A DNA stretch of 8,935 nucleotides, taken from contig LDAQ01000166.1 in assembly GCA_001028025.1 (NCBI GenBank), positions 1 to 8,935 on the forward strand, in the 5' to 3' direction. Below are positions 1-6,510 of this stretch, in pieces (position 1 is the stretch's first letter; each line of letters opens with the position of its first letter). Below the pieces are notes generated by a model that saw only the letters and a program-made list of their open reading frames with translations, was not told the DNA's origin and searched no databases. This stretch comes from Faecalicatena fissicatena. Lineage in GTDB: Bacteria > Bacillota > Clostridia > Lachnospirales > Lachnospiraceae. The position numbers and the translations under genes were made by a program.

Positions 1-18
1 CGAATGCATCGGCATTCG
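1..18. repeat. Perfect 7-bp inverted repeat (hairpin) at left edge
   Basis: CGAATGC (1-7) and GCATTCG (12-18) are perfect reverse complements around a 4-base loop, ATCG. No T-run follows on the + strand, so it is not a + strand terminator as seen. It could be part of a terminator, or of a dispersed extragenic palindrome, extending beyond the window edge. The symmetry is seen directly; the role is unknown. Confidence 0.5.
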
Positions 19-152
19 GGCCAACTGCGGCAAGTCCCTCCCTGAGCCCTGCTTTTTCTCCTACGGATTCTTAACGCACGGGCAGGATATTGAAATGGCA
101 CACACCTCCCCGCCGGAAACCAGGCGCACCTCTCACTCAGCGTACCTCCCTC
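19..152. other. Non-coding, pyrimidine-rich upstream region
   Basis: This stretch is C/T-rich on the + strand and holds no gene I can support. One frame is open from the left edge to base 286, but its predicted residues (rich in Cys, Pro, Ser, Thr) resemble no family I know, and it runs through the comM promoter and ribosome binding site. It is best read as intergenic sequence separating an unseen upstream gene from the comM operon. Confidence 0.5.
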
Positions 153-181
153 TTGACACCCCGCCCCAAGTAAGCTATGAT
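153..181 (+). promoter_or_regulatory. SigA-type promoter for comM-dprA-topA
   Basis: A consensus -35 TTGACA (153-158), a 17-bp spacer and a near-consensus -10 TATGAT (176-181) are visible. Transcription should start near base 188, leaving a leader of about 95 nt before comM. It is the only strong promoter found ahead of the three tightly packed genes, so it probably drives all of them. Confidence 0.75.
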
Positions 182-188
182 GTAGTCA

Positions 189-259
189 CCAGTTCCGGGG
201 ATTTCTTCCCTGGTTGTCAATTCAGGCTGTTTCGGCCATTGTTTCTTTTTATTTTTATT
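189..259 (+). promoter_or_regulatory. comM mRNA leader with two hairpins and T-tract (possible attenuator)
   Basis: Hairpin 1 pairs CCGGGGA (195-201) with TCCCTGG (207-213): seven pairs, one a G-U. Hairpin 2 pairs GGCTG (225-229) with CGGCC (233-237) around a 3-base loop. Four bases later comes a T-rich tract (about 241-259, broken by C and A). CCAG at 189-192 could alternatively pair with CTGG at 210-213, competing with hairpin 1. Hairpin 2 plus the T-tract looks like a weak intrinsic terminator placed before the comM ribosome binding site. No known riboswitch core was recognised, so attenuation is an inference. Confidence 0.3.
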
Positions 260-282
260 CAGAACGTGAAAGGAGTGTGTGA

Positions 283-1815
283 ATGAGTTTCAGCACGGTT
301 TTATCAGCGTCTATTCAGGGGCTGAAAGTGGAGTTTGTGCATGTGGAGGCGGATGTCAGTAATGGACTGCCTGCTTTTCATATGGTTGGGTATCTTTCTT
401 CGGAGGTGAAGGAGGCTGCGGAGCGGGTTCGGACGGCGATCCGCAATTCGGGGCTGGATTTTCCGGCTAAGAAGACGGTGATTAACCTGTCACCGGCAAC
501 GATGAGAAAGAGGGGCGCGGCTTTTGATCTGCCGATTGCAGTGGCTATACTTGTATCCTTAGGGGTGATACCGGAGGAAAAGGTGCGGAATATGCTGATT
601 ATCGGGGAATTGAGCCTTGACGGGTGCCTGCAGAAAGTTCCGGGAATTTTGCCGGTGATACTGGAGGCACGGGAGGCTGGGATTCCGGTCTGTATCGTGC
701 CGAAAGCGAATGCTTCGGAAGGGGCGCTCGTGGAAGGCGTAGAAGTACTTGGAGTCCGAAACCTTCAGGAAGCCTTTGCATTTCTGGCAGGAAATGAAAA
801 ACTGGAAGCAGAGCCGTATCCGGAAGAAAGAGCAGACGAACCTGCAGAGAACTTTCTGGATTACAGTGATATACAGGGGCAGGAAGGCGTGAAACGGGCC
901 GCGGAAGTAGCGGTTGCGGGCGGGCATAATCTGCTCCTGGTTGGGCCGCCGGGAAGCGGCAAAACCATGGCAGTCAGACGAATTCCGGGAATTCTGCCTC
1001 CGATGACTCTGGAGGAAAGCATGGAGATTACGAAGATATACAGCATTATGGGGCTGGTGGATAAAGAATCACCGCTGATACGGCAGAGGCCTTTCCGCAG
1101 TGTACATCATACGGCAACTAAGGCGGCTCTGATCGGGGGTGGTTTGATACCTTCTCCGGGGGAGATCAGCCTGGCTCACGGTGGGGTACTGTTTCTGGAT
1201 GAATTACCGGAATTCCAGAAGGCAGTGCTGGAAGTGCTGCGGCAGCCGCTGGAGGAACATCAGGTCAGAATAGCGAGAACACACGGTAACTATGTATTTC
1301 CGGCTAATTTTATACTGATAGCGGCTATGAATCCCTGTCCCTGCGGAAGCTATCCGGATTTTGAACGGTGCACCTGCACTCCCGGTCAGATTCAGCACTA
1401 TCTTGGAAAAATCAGCCAGCCATTTCTGCACCGTATCGATATTTGCGTGGAGGCGCCAAAAGTAAAATATGAATCCCTTCTGGGAAAAAGAAAAGGAGAA
1501 AGTTCCGCAGATATACGCAGGCGGGTGTGTGATGCCCGTGAAATTCAGAACCGGCGTTACGCAGGGACGGGAATTGTTTCCAATGCTATGCTTGGGGTAA
1601 AAGAACTGGATAGATACTGTGGGCTTGGAAAAGCGGAAAACAGGCTGATGGAGCAGGCATTTACTTCGCTGAGGCTTACTGCGAGAACCTATCATAAGAT
1701 TTTGAAGGTGGCCAGGACAATTGCTGATCTGGAAGGACAGGAAGAGATTGGAGAAAGACACATAAAAGAAGCCATAGGATACCGCACCATGGATAAAAAA
1801 TACTGGGGGAGATGA
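283..1815 (+). CDS. comM: YifB/ComM-family magnesium-chelatase-like AAA+ ATPase
   Basis: The 510-aa product has the full YifB/ComM layout. An N-terminal ChlI/Lon-S16-like domain covers about residues 5-140. A linker leads to an AAA+ Mg-chelatase-type module (about 190-400) with Walker A GPPGSGKT (221-228, Lys227) and Walker B LFLDELPEF (Asp306-Glu307). A C-terminal Mg-chelatase helical domain covers about 405-505. The family's CPC...CTC cysteine cluster is present at C352, C354, C363 and C365 and may bind metal. In Haemophilus and Vibrio, ComM is a hexameric helicase that extends branch migration of incoming single strands during natural transformation; in Clostridia the role is unproven. The ATG has an AAAGGAG site 7 nt upstream, and the N-terminus aligns with known YifB starts. 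It ends 4 nt before dprA, which supports a shared role in DNA processing. Despite the chelatase name it is not expected to take part in chlorophyll or cobalamin synthesis. Confidence 0.93.
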   Translation: MSFSTVLSASIQGLKVEFVHVEADVSNGLPAFHMVGYLSSEVKEAAERVRTAIRNSGLDFPAKKTVINLSPATMRKRGAAFDLPIAVAILVSLGVIPEEKVRNMLIIGELSLDGCLQKVPGILPVILEAREAGIPVCIVPKANASEGALVEGVEVLGVRNLQEAFAFLAGNEKLEAEPYPEERADEPAENFLDYSDIQGQEGVKRAAEVAVAGGHNLLLVGPPGSGKTMAVRRIPGILPPMTLEESMEITKIYSIMGLVDKESPLIRQRPFRSVHHTATKAALIGGGLIPSPGEISLAHGGVLFLDELPEFQKAVLEVLRQPLEEHQVRIARTHGNYVFPANFILIAAMNPCPCGSYPDFERCTCTPGQIQHYLGKISQPFLHRIDICVEAPKVKYESLLGKRKGESSADIRRRVCDAREIQNRRYAGTGIVSNAMLGVKELDRYCGLGKAENRLMEQAFTSLRLTARTYHKILKVARTIADLEGQEEIGERHIKEAIGYRTMDKKYWGR

Positions 1816-1819
1816 ATAG

Positions 1820-2902
1820 ATGAAATATGAATACTGGTTTGCTGAGATTACATCTTTGAGCGACAGAAAAAAATATATGCTGAGAAAACAGATGGGATCA
1901 GGTGAACGTATATTTTATATAGAAGAAACAAAACTAAAAGAAATGGGGTTCTTAAATGAAAAAGATATCCATACAATTATGCAGGCGCAGAAAGCAGGGA
2001 AACTGGACGAAAAAGCTGCAAAAATAGTTGAGATGGCGATTCACTTTGTACCGCATTTTGCCCAAGAATTTCCTGGGAGGCTGCGGAATATACCAGATCC
2101 CCCCTATGCACTTTATGTAAAGGGAAAACTGCCGCATGAGGAGAAAAAAGCGGTAGCTATTGTAGGGGCAAGGCGCAGTACGCCTTACGGGGAAAAGTAT
2201 GCCCTGGAATTTGGAGAGAAACTTGCGGAATATGGTATTTCTGTTATCAGCGGAATGGCAAGAGGAATTGACGGGACGGCCCAGAGGGGTGCTCTGATGG
2301 GAAAAGGTAAGACATACGCGGTATTGGGCTGCGGGGTGGATATCTGTTATCCGCGGGAACATATTGGGCTGTATGCAGATATTTTAGAGAACGGCGGAGG
2401 GATTCTGTCTGAATTTCCACCGGGAACCCCTCCGGCGCCCCAGAATTTTCCCCGGAGAAACCGGATCATCAGCGGGCTTTCGGATCTGGTGCTTGTGATG
2501 GAGGCGAGATCGAAGAGCGGCTCGCTGATTACAGCGGATCTTGCATTGGAGCAGGGGAGGGATGTTTATGCACTGCCTGGGCCTGTAAACAGCAGCCTGA
2601 GTCAGGGGTGCAACGAGCTGATCAGGCAGGGAGCGGGCATTCTTTTGTCTCCTGAAATGGTGCTGGAAGTGCTGAATATTGACTGCCTTGAAGGAAGTGA
2701 AAAAATAACCAAAAATAAAAAAGTGCTTGAAAGTGGGGAAAATATGGTGTATAGTCGACTTGGTTTGTATCCCAAGAATCTCAGCCAGCTCACAGAAGAG
2801 ACAATGCTGCCTGCAAACGAAGTGCTTGAGCGGCTTGTGTCATTGGAATTGAAAGGATACATCAGAGAAGTTTCAAAAAATTATTATATTAAGATGAAAT
2901 GA
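1820..2902 (+). CDS. dprA: DNA-processing protein DprA (Smf)
   Basis: The 360-aa product is a full-length DprA. An N-terminal SAM/HhH-like region (about 1-100) precedes the Rossmann-like DprA core (about 105-310). The core shows the family motifs VGARRSTPYG (115-124), SGMARGIDGTA, EFPPGTPP, FPRRNRIISGLS and the SGSLITADLALEQGR segment. A C-terminal winged-helix-like domain (about 300-360, LTEETMLPANEVLERLVSLELKGYI) follows. DprA binds incoming single-stranded DNA, protects it and loads RecA; it acts in the cytoplasm. Its start lies 4 nt after the comM stop with GGGGAG as ribosome binding site, so the genes are almost certainly co-transcribed. dprA is kept in many bacteria not known to be transformable, so its presence does not prove competence. 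Confidence 0.95.
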   Translation: MKYEYWFAEITSLSDRKKYMLRKQMGSGERIFYIEETKLKEMGFLNEKDIHTIMQAQKAGKLDEKAAKIVEMAIHFVPHFAQEFPGRLRNIPDPPYALYVKGKLPHEEKKAVAIVGARRSTPYGEKYALEFGEKLAEYGISVISGMARGIDGTAQRGALMGKGKTYAVLGCGVDICYPREHIGLYADILENGGGILSEFPPGTPPAPQNFPRRNRIISGLSDLVLVMEARSKSGSLITADLALEQGRDVYALPGPVNSSLSQGCNELIRQGAGILLSPEMVLEVLNIDCLEGSEKITKNKKVLESGENMVYSRLGLYPKNLSQLTEETMLPANEVLERLVSLELKGYIREVSKNYYIKMK

Positions 2903-2938
2903 TAAATAGGGGCGTGAAAGCCTAGTGGAGGAAGTTTT

Positions 2939-5011
2939 ATGGCACATTATCTGGTTATTGTGGAGTCACCTGCCAAGGTGAAAACAATTAAAAAGTTCCT
3001 GGGAAGCAACTATTCGGTTGCTGCATCGAACGGACATGTCCGTGATCTGCCCAAGAGCCAGCTGGGCATAGATATAGAGAATGACTATGAGCCCAAATAT
3101 ATTACGATAAGGGGAAAAGGCGATATCCTTGCGAATCTACGTAAGGAAGCCAAGAAGGCTGACAAAGTTTATCTTGCAACTGACCCTGACCGTGAGGGAG
3201 AGGCAATATCCTGGCATCTGGCAACGGCTCTGAAATTAGATGATAAGAAAATGCGCCGTATTACATTTAACGAGATTACCAAAAATGCTGTAAAGGCATC
3301 TTTAAAGGCACCCAGGGATATCGATATGACTCTGGTTGATGCCCAGCAGGCGCGCCGCATTCTGGACAGAATGGTGGGGTACCGCATCAGCCCGGTTCTC
3401 TGGGCAAAAGTAAAAAGGGGACTCAGCGCAGGCCGCGTGCAGTCTGTTGCCCTCCGCCTGATCGCGGACAGAGAAGCCGATATCGATGCATTTATACCGG
3501 AAGAATACTGGTCACTGGATGCTATTTTAAAGGTAAAAGGTGAAAAACGTCCGCTTGTTGCCAAGTTCTATGGCACGGAAAAACAGAAGATGACAATCGG
3601 TTCAGAGGAAGAACTGAATCAGATTATTAAGGCCGTGGACAATGAAGATTATAAGATCACGGATATTAAAAAGGGCGAGCGCATCCGTAAGGCACCGCTT
3701 CCTTTCACAACCAGTACTCTGCAGCAGGAAGCAGCGAAAGTATTGAACTTTGGAACACAGAAAACAATGCGTATTGCACAGCAGCTGTATGAAGGAATTG
3801 ACATTAAGGGGAACGGTACGGTCGGCGTCATTACCTATCTGCGTACGGACTCCACCAGAATCTCCGAGGAGGCAGATGCAAGTGCAAGAGAGTATATCCA
3901 GGCAACCTACGGAAAAGAATATGTTGCGGCAGGTGTACAGGCTAAAAAGACTGAGAAAAAGATCCAGGATGCCCATGAGGCCATCAGACCGACCGATATC
4001 ACCAGGACGCCGGCTTCTTTGAAGGAATCTCTTTCCAGGGACCAGATGCGCCTGTACCAGCTGATCTGGAAACGTTTTGCGGCCAGCAGAATGCAGCCCG
4101 CGAAGTATGAGTCCATTTCAGTGAAAATCGGGGCAGGAGAGTACCGGTTTACCGTATCGACTTCCAAAGTCGTATTCGATGGATTCAAAAGCGTCTATAC
4201 AGAGGCAGATGAAGAGAAAGAGGAGAGCAATGTCCTGGTAAATGGCCTGAACATGGAAACTCAGCTGAATAAGGATAGTTTTGATACAAAACAGCATTTT
4301 ACACAGCCGCCGGCTCACTATACGGAGGCAACACTTGTCAAGATGCTGGAAGAGCTGGGGATAGGACGACCAAGTACGTATGCACCTACGATCTCCACCA
4401 TCCTCGGACGCCGTTATGTTACGAAGGAGGCAAAGAACCTCTATATAACAGAAATCGGTGAGGTCGTGAATAATATCATGAAGCAGTCCTTCCCGAGCAT
4501 TGTGGATGAGAATTTTACTGCCAACATGGAAGGTCTTCTGGATATGGTGGAGGAAGGCAAGGTTCCGTGGAAAGAAGTCATCCGCAATTTCTATCCGGAT
4601 CTGGACGAAGCGGTGAAGATTGCGGAGAAAGAGCTGGAAAGCGTAAAGATTGAAGATGAAGTGACGGATGTGATCTGCGAAGAATGCGGACGCAATATGG
4701 TGGTCAAATACGGGCCCCACGGAAAGTTCCTGGCATGTCCCGGTTTTCCGGAGTGCAAGAATACAAAACCATATTTGGAAAAGATCGGAGTACCATGTCC
4801 GGTCTGCGGTAAAGAAGTGGTCATCCGCAAGACGAAGAAGGGCAGAAAATACTTTGGCTGCGAAAACAATCCGGAATGTGAATTCATGTCCTGGCAGAAG
4901 CCATCCAAAGAAAAGTGCCCAGAATGCGGTAATTATATGGTAGAAAAAGGCAATAAACTTGTATGTGCAGATGAAAAATGTGGATATGTCCGAAATTTGA
5001 AAAAAAATTAG
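2939..5011 (+). CDS. topA: DNA topoisomerase I (type IA)
   Basis: The 690-aa enzyme relaxes negative supercoils by nicking and passing one strand. The TOPRIM domain at the N-terminus has Glu9 (VIVESPAK) and the acidic triad Asp82/Asp84/Glu86 in DPDREGE. The catalytic Tyr300 sits in TYLRTDS. Domains II-III follow, including the HEAIRPTD motif and the EELGIGRPSTYAPTI segment. The C-terminus carries three four-cysteine zinc ribbons: C580/C583/C600/C606, C620/C623/C641/C647 and C660/C663/C676/C681. All catalytic residues are present and the length is normal for Bacillota TopA. A TGGAGG site lies 7 nt before the ATG. It follows dprA by 36 nt with no promoter or terminator between, so it is read as the third gene of the comM operon. 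The dprA-topA pairing is also found in B. subtilis. Confidence 0.97.
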   Translation: MAHYLVIVESPAKVKTIKKFLGSNYSVAASNGHVRDLPKSQLGIDIENDYEPKYITIRGKGDILANLRKEAKKADKVYLATDPDREGEAISWHLATALKLDDKKMRRITFNEITKNAVKASLKAPRDIDMTLVDAQQARRILDRMVGYRISPVLWAKVKRGLSAGRVQSVALRLIADREADIDAFIPEEYWSLDAILKVKGEKRPLVAKFYGTEKQKMTIGSEEELNQIIKAVDNEDYKITDIKKGERIRKAPLPFTTSTLQQEAAKVLNFGTQKTMRIAQQLYEGIDIKGNGTVGVITYLRTDSTRISEEADASAREYIQATYGKEYVAAGVQAKKTEKKIQDAHEAIRPTDITRTPASLKESLSRDQMRLYQLIWKRFAASRMQPAKYESISVKIGAGEYRFTVSTSKVVFDGFKSVYTEADEEKEESNVLVNGLNMETQLNKDSFDTKQHFTQPPAHYTEATLVKMLEELGIGRPSTYAPTISTILGRRYVTKEAKNLYITEIGEVVNNIMKQSFPSIVDENFTANMEGLLDMVEEGKVPWKEVIRNFYPDLDEAVKIAEKELESVKIEDEVTDVICEECGRNMVVKYGPHGKFLACPGFPECKNTKPYLEKIGVPCPVCGKEVVIRKTKKGRKYFGCENNPECEFMSWQKPSKEKCPECGNYMVEKGNKLVCADEKCGYVRNLKKN

Positions 5012-5021
5012 ATAAATGACG

Positions 5022-5050
5022 TTGATATTTCGTGAGTTGTATGATAGCAT
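5022..5050 (+). promoter_or_regulatory. Weak candidate promoter for codY
   Basis: TTGATA (5022-5027) and TAGCAT (5045-5050) are separated by 17 bp. Both hexamers are imperfect, and TATGAT (5040-5045) nearby lacks a -35 at normal distance. No terminator is visible between topA and codY, so codY could also be transcribed by read-through. Confidence 0.25.
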
Positions 5051-5082
5051 AACTATATCGAACGAATTGGAACGAGTTGTAT
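5030..5082 (+). repeat. Helically phased direct repeats upstream of codY
   Basis: GAACGAATTG (5060-5069) is followed directly by GAACGAGTTG (5070-5079), with 9 of 10 bases the same. A third, partial copy, TCGTGAGTTG, begins at 5030. GAGTTGTAT occurs exactly at 5034-5042 and 5074-5082, 40 bp apart. All offsets are multiples of 10 bp, about one helical turn, as expected for a protein binding one face of the DNA. This does not match the CodY box. The repeats are seen directly; operator function is inferred. Confidence 0.45.
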
Positions 5083-5107
5083 ACACAATTAAATCTGGAG
5101 GAAATCA

Positions 5108-5887
5108 ATGAGCGTACAGTTATTGGATAAAACAAGAAAAATTAATAAGCTGCTGCATAACAACAATTCCAGTAAGGTGGTTTTTAACGATATTTGTGCC
5201 GTCCTTACGGAGATTCTGAATTCTAATGTTCTTGTTGTAAGTAAGAAGGGCAAGATACTGGGAGTGAGTAAAAGCGGTCAGGTAGAAGGTATCGGGGAAC
5301 TTGTCGGTGAATCGGTTGGTGCACATATTGATGAGATGCTGAATGAGCGCCTGCTTAATATCCTGTCTACAAAAGAGAATGTGAACCTGGAGACACTTGG
5401 TTTTTCACCGGAAGCAGTGAAAGGATATCAGGCGATTATCACCCCCATTGACATAGCGGGAGAGCGTCTGGGAACGCTGTTTATCTACAAGCAGGATTCT
5501 GTATATGAGATTGATGATATTATTTTAAGTGAGTATGGCACAGCGGTTGTAGGACTGGAGATGCTCCGTTCTGTCAACGAAGAGAGTGCGGAAGAGACAA
5601 GAAAAGAGCATATCGTGCAGTCAGCGATCAGCACGCTGTCCTTTTCTGAGCTGGAAGCAATCATCCATATTTTTGAGGAGCTGGACGGAACAGAAGGTAT
5701 CCTTGTAGCAAGTAAGATTGCAGACCGCGTGGGCATTACAAGATCTGTAATTGTCAATGCACTCAGGAAGTTTGAGAGTGCAGGAGTTATAGAGTCCCGT
5801 TCATCAGGAATGAAAGGGACATATATCAAGGTTCTGAATGATTATGTATTCACAGAACTGGAGAAAATAAAAAAAGAGCGTCTGTAA
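5108..5887 (+). CDS. codY: GTP- and branched-chain amino acid-responsive repressor CodY
   Basis: The 259-aa protein is full length for CodY, a global regulator that represses nutrient-scavenging and stationary-phase genes when isoleucine/leucine/valine and GTP are plentiful. The N-terminal GAF domain (about 1-155) ends with GERLGTLFIYK and EYGTAVVGLEML. The C-terminal winged helix-turn-helix is nearly identical to that of B. subtilis: SELEAI.HIFEELDG, then VASKIADRVGITRS (about 200-213), IVNALRKFESAGVIESR and GMKGTYIKVLN. The GAF part is much more divergent: the stretch matching B. subtilis residues about 55-100 is 4 residues shorter and does not clearly keep Arg61/Met62 of the isoleucine pocket. 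The ATG has TGGAGG 6 nt upstream. It follows topA by 96 nt and is closed by a terminator. DNA recognition is therefore probably conserved, while effector response is less certain. Confidence 0.96.
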   Translation: MSVQLLDKTRKINKLLHNNNSSKVVFNDICAVLTEILNSNVLVVSKKGKILGVSKSGQVEGIGELVGESVGAHIDEMLNERLLNILSTKENVNLETLGFSPEAVKGYQAIITPIDIAGERLGTLFIYKQDSVYEIDDIILSEYGTAVVGLEMLRSVNEESAEETRKEHIVQSAISTLSFSELEAIIHIFEELDGTEGILVASKIADRVGITRSVIVNALRKFESAGVIESRSSGMKGTYIKVLNDYVFTELEKIKKERL

Positions 5888-5931
5888 ATATTCAGATGAT
5901 TTTATCTTTTACAGTGCATAGTTAATTAGAG

Positions 5932-5960
5932 AGGGTATCAGGCTGCTGATGCCCTTTCTT
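5932..5960 (+). terminator. Intrinsic terminator of codY
   Basis: AGGGTATCAG (5932-5941) pairs with CTGATGCCCT (5946-5955) over 10 bp with one G-U pair and a GCTG loop. TTCTT (5956-5960) follows directly. It lies 45 nt after the codY stop. The stem is strong but the T-tract is short, so some read-through into the next gene is possible. Confidence 0.75.
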
Positions 5961-6028
5961 GGGATAACAGACAGTGTTTTGCCAATAGCTTTAGCAGAAA
6001 ACATGATAGTATAGGAGGCAGTGAGAAA

Positions 6029-6355
6029 ATGTATGAAGGAAACCCGGTAGATTTACAGATGGAAAAAGTGATTTCGGCAGATGTGATTTTTGATGATGCA
6101 ACGCATCATTGCCAGGTTTTTAAGTATGATCTGGAGGAAGATTACATATACTTGCAGCTGAAAGAAGATGACTTGACGGCAATCTCGCTGGATGCGAAGT
6201 ACCAGTGCTATATTTCCACCAAGAAGGAACTCCTTTTTTGTACAGGCGCAGTAAAGGAACGTTATCAGTGCGAGAACGAAAATATGCTTGTTTTTAAGAT
6301 AGAAAATGGCTTCTACAATGTGGCAAGCGTAAAACGGCCGATCAAAAGGAAGTAA
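6029..6355 (+). CDS. Hypothetical 108-aa protein, probably beta-rich
   Basis: I do not recognise this family with certainty. The ORF is very likely real: it has an ATG, an AGGAGG site (6013-6018) 10 nt upstream, and normal bacterial protein composition. There is no signal peptide or membrane segment, so it should be cytoplasmic. The protein alternates hydrophobic and polar residues (for example VISADVIFDD, DYIYLQL, KYQCYIS, MLVFKIENGFYNV), as in a small beta-barrel. It has an acidic middle, four cysteines (in HHC, YQC, LFC and YQC contexts) and a basic tail, VKRPIKRK. The strand pattern loosely recalls the N-terminal domain of YcgR/PilZ-type proteins, but no RxxxR or DxSxxG c-di-GMP motif is present. 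It sits alone between the codY terminator and the groE promoter. A TTGCCA (5979-5984) 17 bp before CATGAT (6002-6007) would start transcription inside its ribosome binding site, so its promoter is unclear. Confidence 0.8.
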   Translation: MYEGNPVDLQMEKVISADVIFDDATHHCQVFKYDLEEDYIYLQLKEDDLTAISLDAKYQCYISTKKELLFCTGAVKERYQCENENMLVFKIENGFYNVASVKRPIKRK

Positions 6356-6404
6356 CACCAGGTTAAGAAAAAATAGGTTTATAAACTAAGTATAAATTTT
6401 ACAA

Positions 6405-6431
6405 ACTCTGTTGACAAATTAAGAACAGAGT
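6405..6431. repeat. 8-bp inverted repeat spanning the groE -35 box
   Basis: ACTCTGTT (6405-6412) and AACAGAGT (6424-6431) are perfect reverse complements 11 bases apart, with the -35 TTGACA starting inside the left arm. As RNA from the upstream gene this would be an 8-bp hairpin followed closely by a U-rich stretch (6434-6445), so it could end that transcript. As DNA it could be an extra operator. Either use is inference. Confidence 0.45.
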
Positions 6432-6439
6432 GCTATTTT
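6411..6439 (+). promoter_or_regulatory. Housekeeping (SigA-type) promoter of groES-groEL
   Basis: A consensus -35 TTGACA (6411-6416), a 17-bp spacer and -10 TATTTT (6434-6439) are present. TG one base before the -10 makes it an extended -10 (TGCTATTTT). The predicted start near 6446 places the CIRCE element just downstream at the 5' end of the message, the usual arrangement for HrcA-controlled operons. Confidence 0.85.
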
Positions 6440-6451
6440 ATATTCATGAGG

Positions 6452-6478
6452 TTAGCACTCAAAAGAAATGAGTGCTAA
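6452..6478. promoter_or_regulatory. CIRCE operator (HrcA binding site)
   Basis: TTAGCACTC (6452-6460), a 9-base spacer, and GAGTGCTAA (6470-6478) exactly match the CIRCE consensus, with both arms perfect. HrcA binds this element and represses chaperone operons; heat or unfolded protein lowers active HrcA because its folding depends on GroEL. hrcA itself is not in the window. An additional half-site, GAGTGCTA (6428-6435), lies inside the promoter upstream. Confidence 0.97.
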
Positions 6479-6510
6479 TAATATGTAAAATCAATTAAGG
6501 AGGAGTTACA

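Noticed and set aside
95..286. Open frame of 63 codons ahead of comM (open from the window's left edge)
   Set aside because: It runs through the consensus comM promoter and ribosome binding site, has no ribosome binding site of its own, and its sequence has no recognisable domain. Its ATGA overlap with comM is probably chance.
4995..5009. Possible CodY box at the end of topA
   Set aside because: The best alignment to AATTTTCWGAAAATT has about five mismatches, and the A-run comes from Lys/Asn codons of topA.
4118..5086. Long open frame of 322 codons on the - strand within topA and beyond
   Set aside because: It lies opposite the clearly functional topA, and its translation is rich in Phe, His, Ile and Cys with no known domain. 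It is a shadow of topA codon usage.
5979..6007. TTGCCA-N17-CATGAT as promoter of the 108-aa gene
   Set aside because: The predicted start would fall inside the AGGAGG ribosome binding site, which makes it a poor promoter for that gene.
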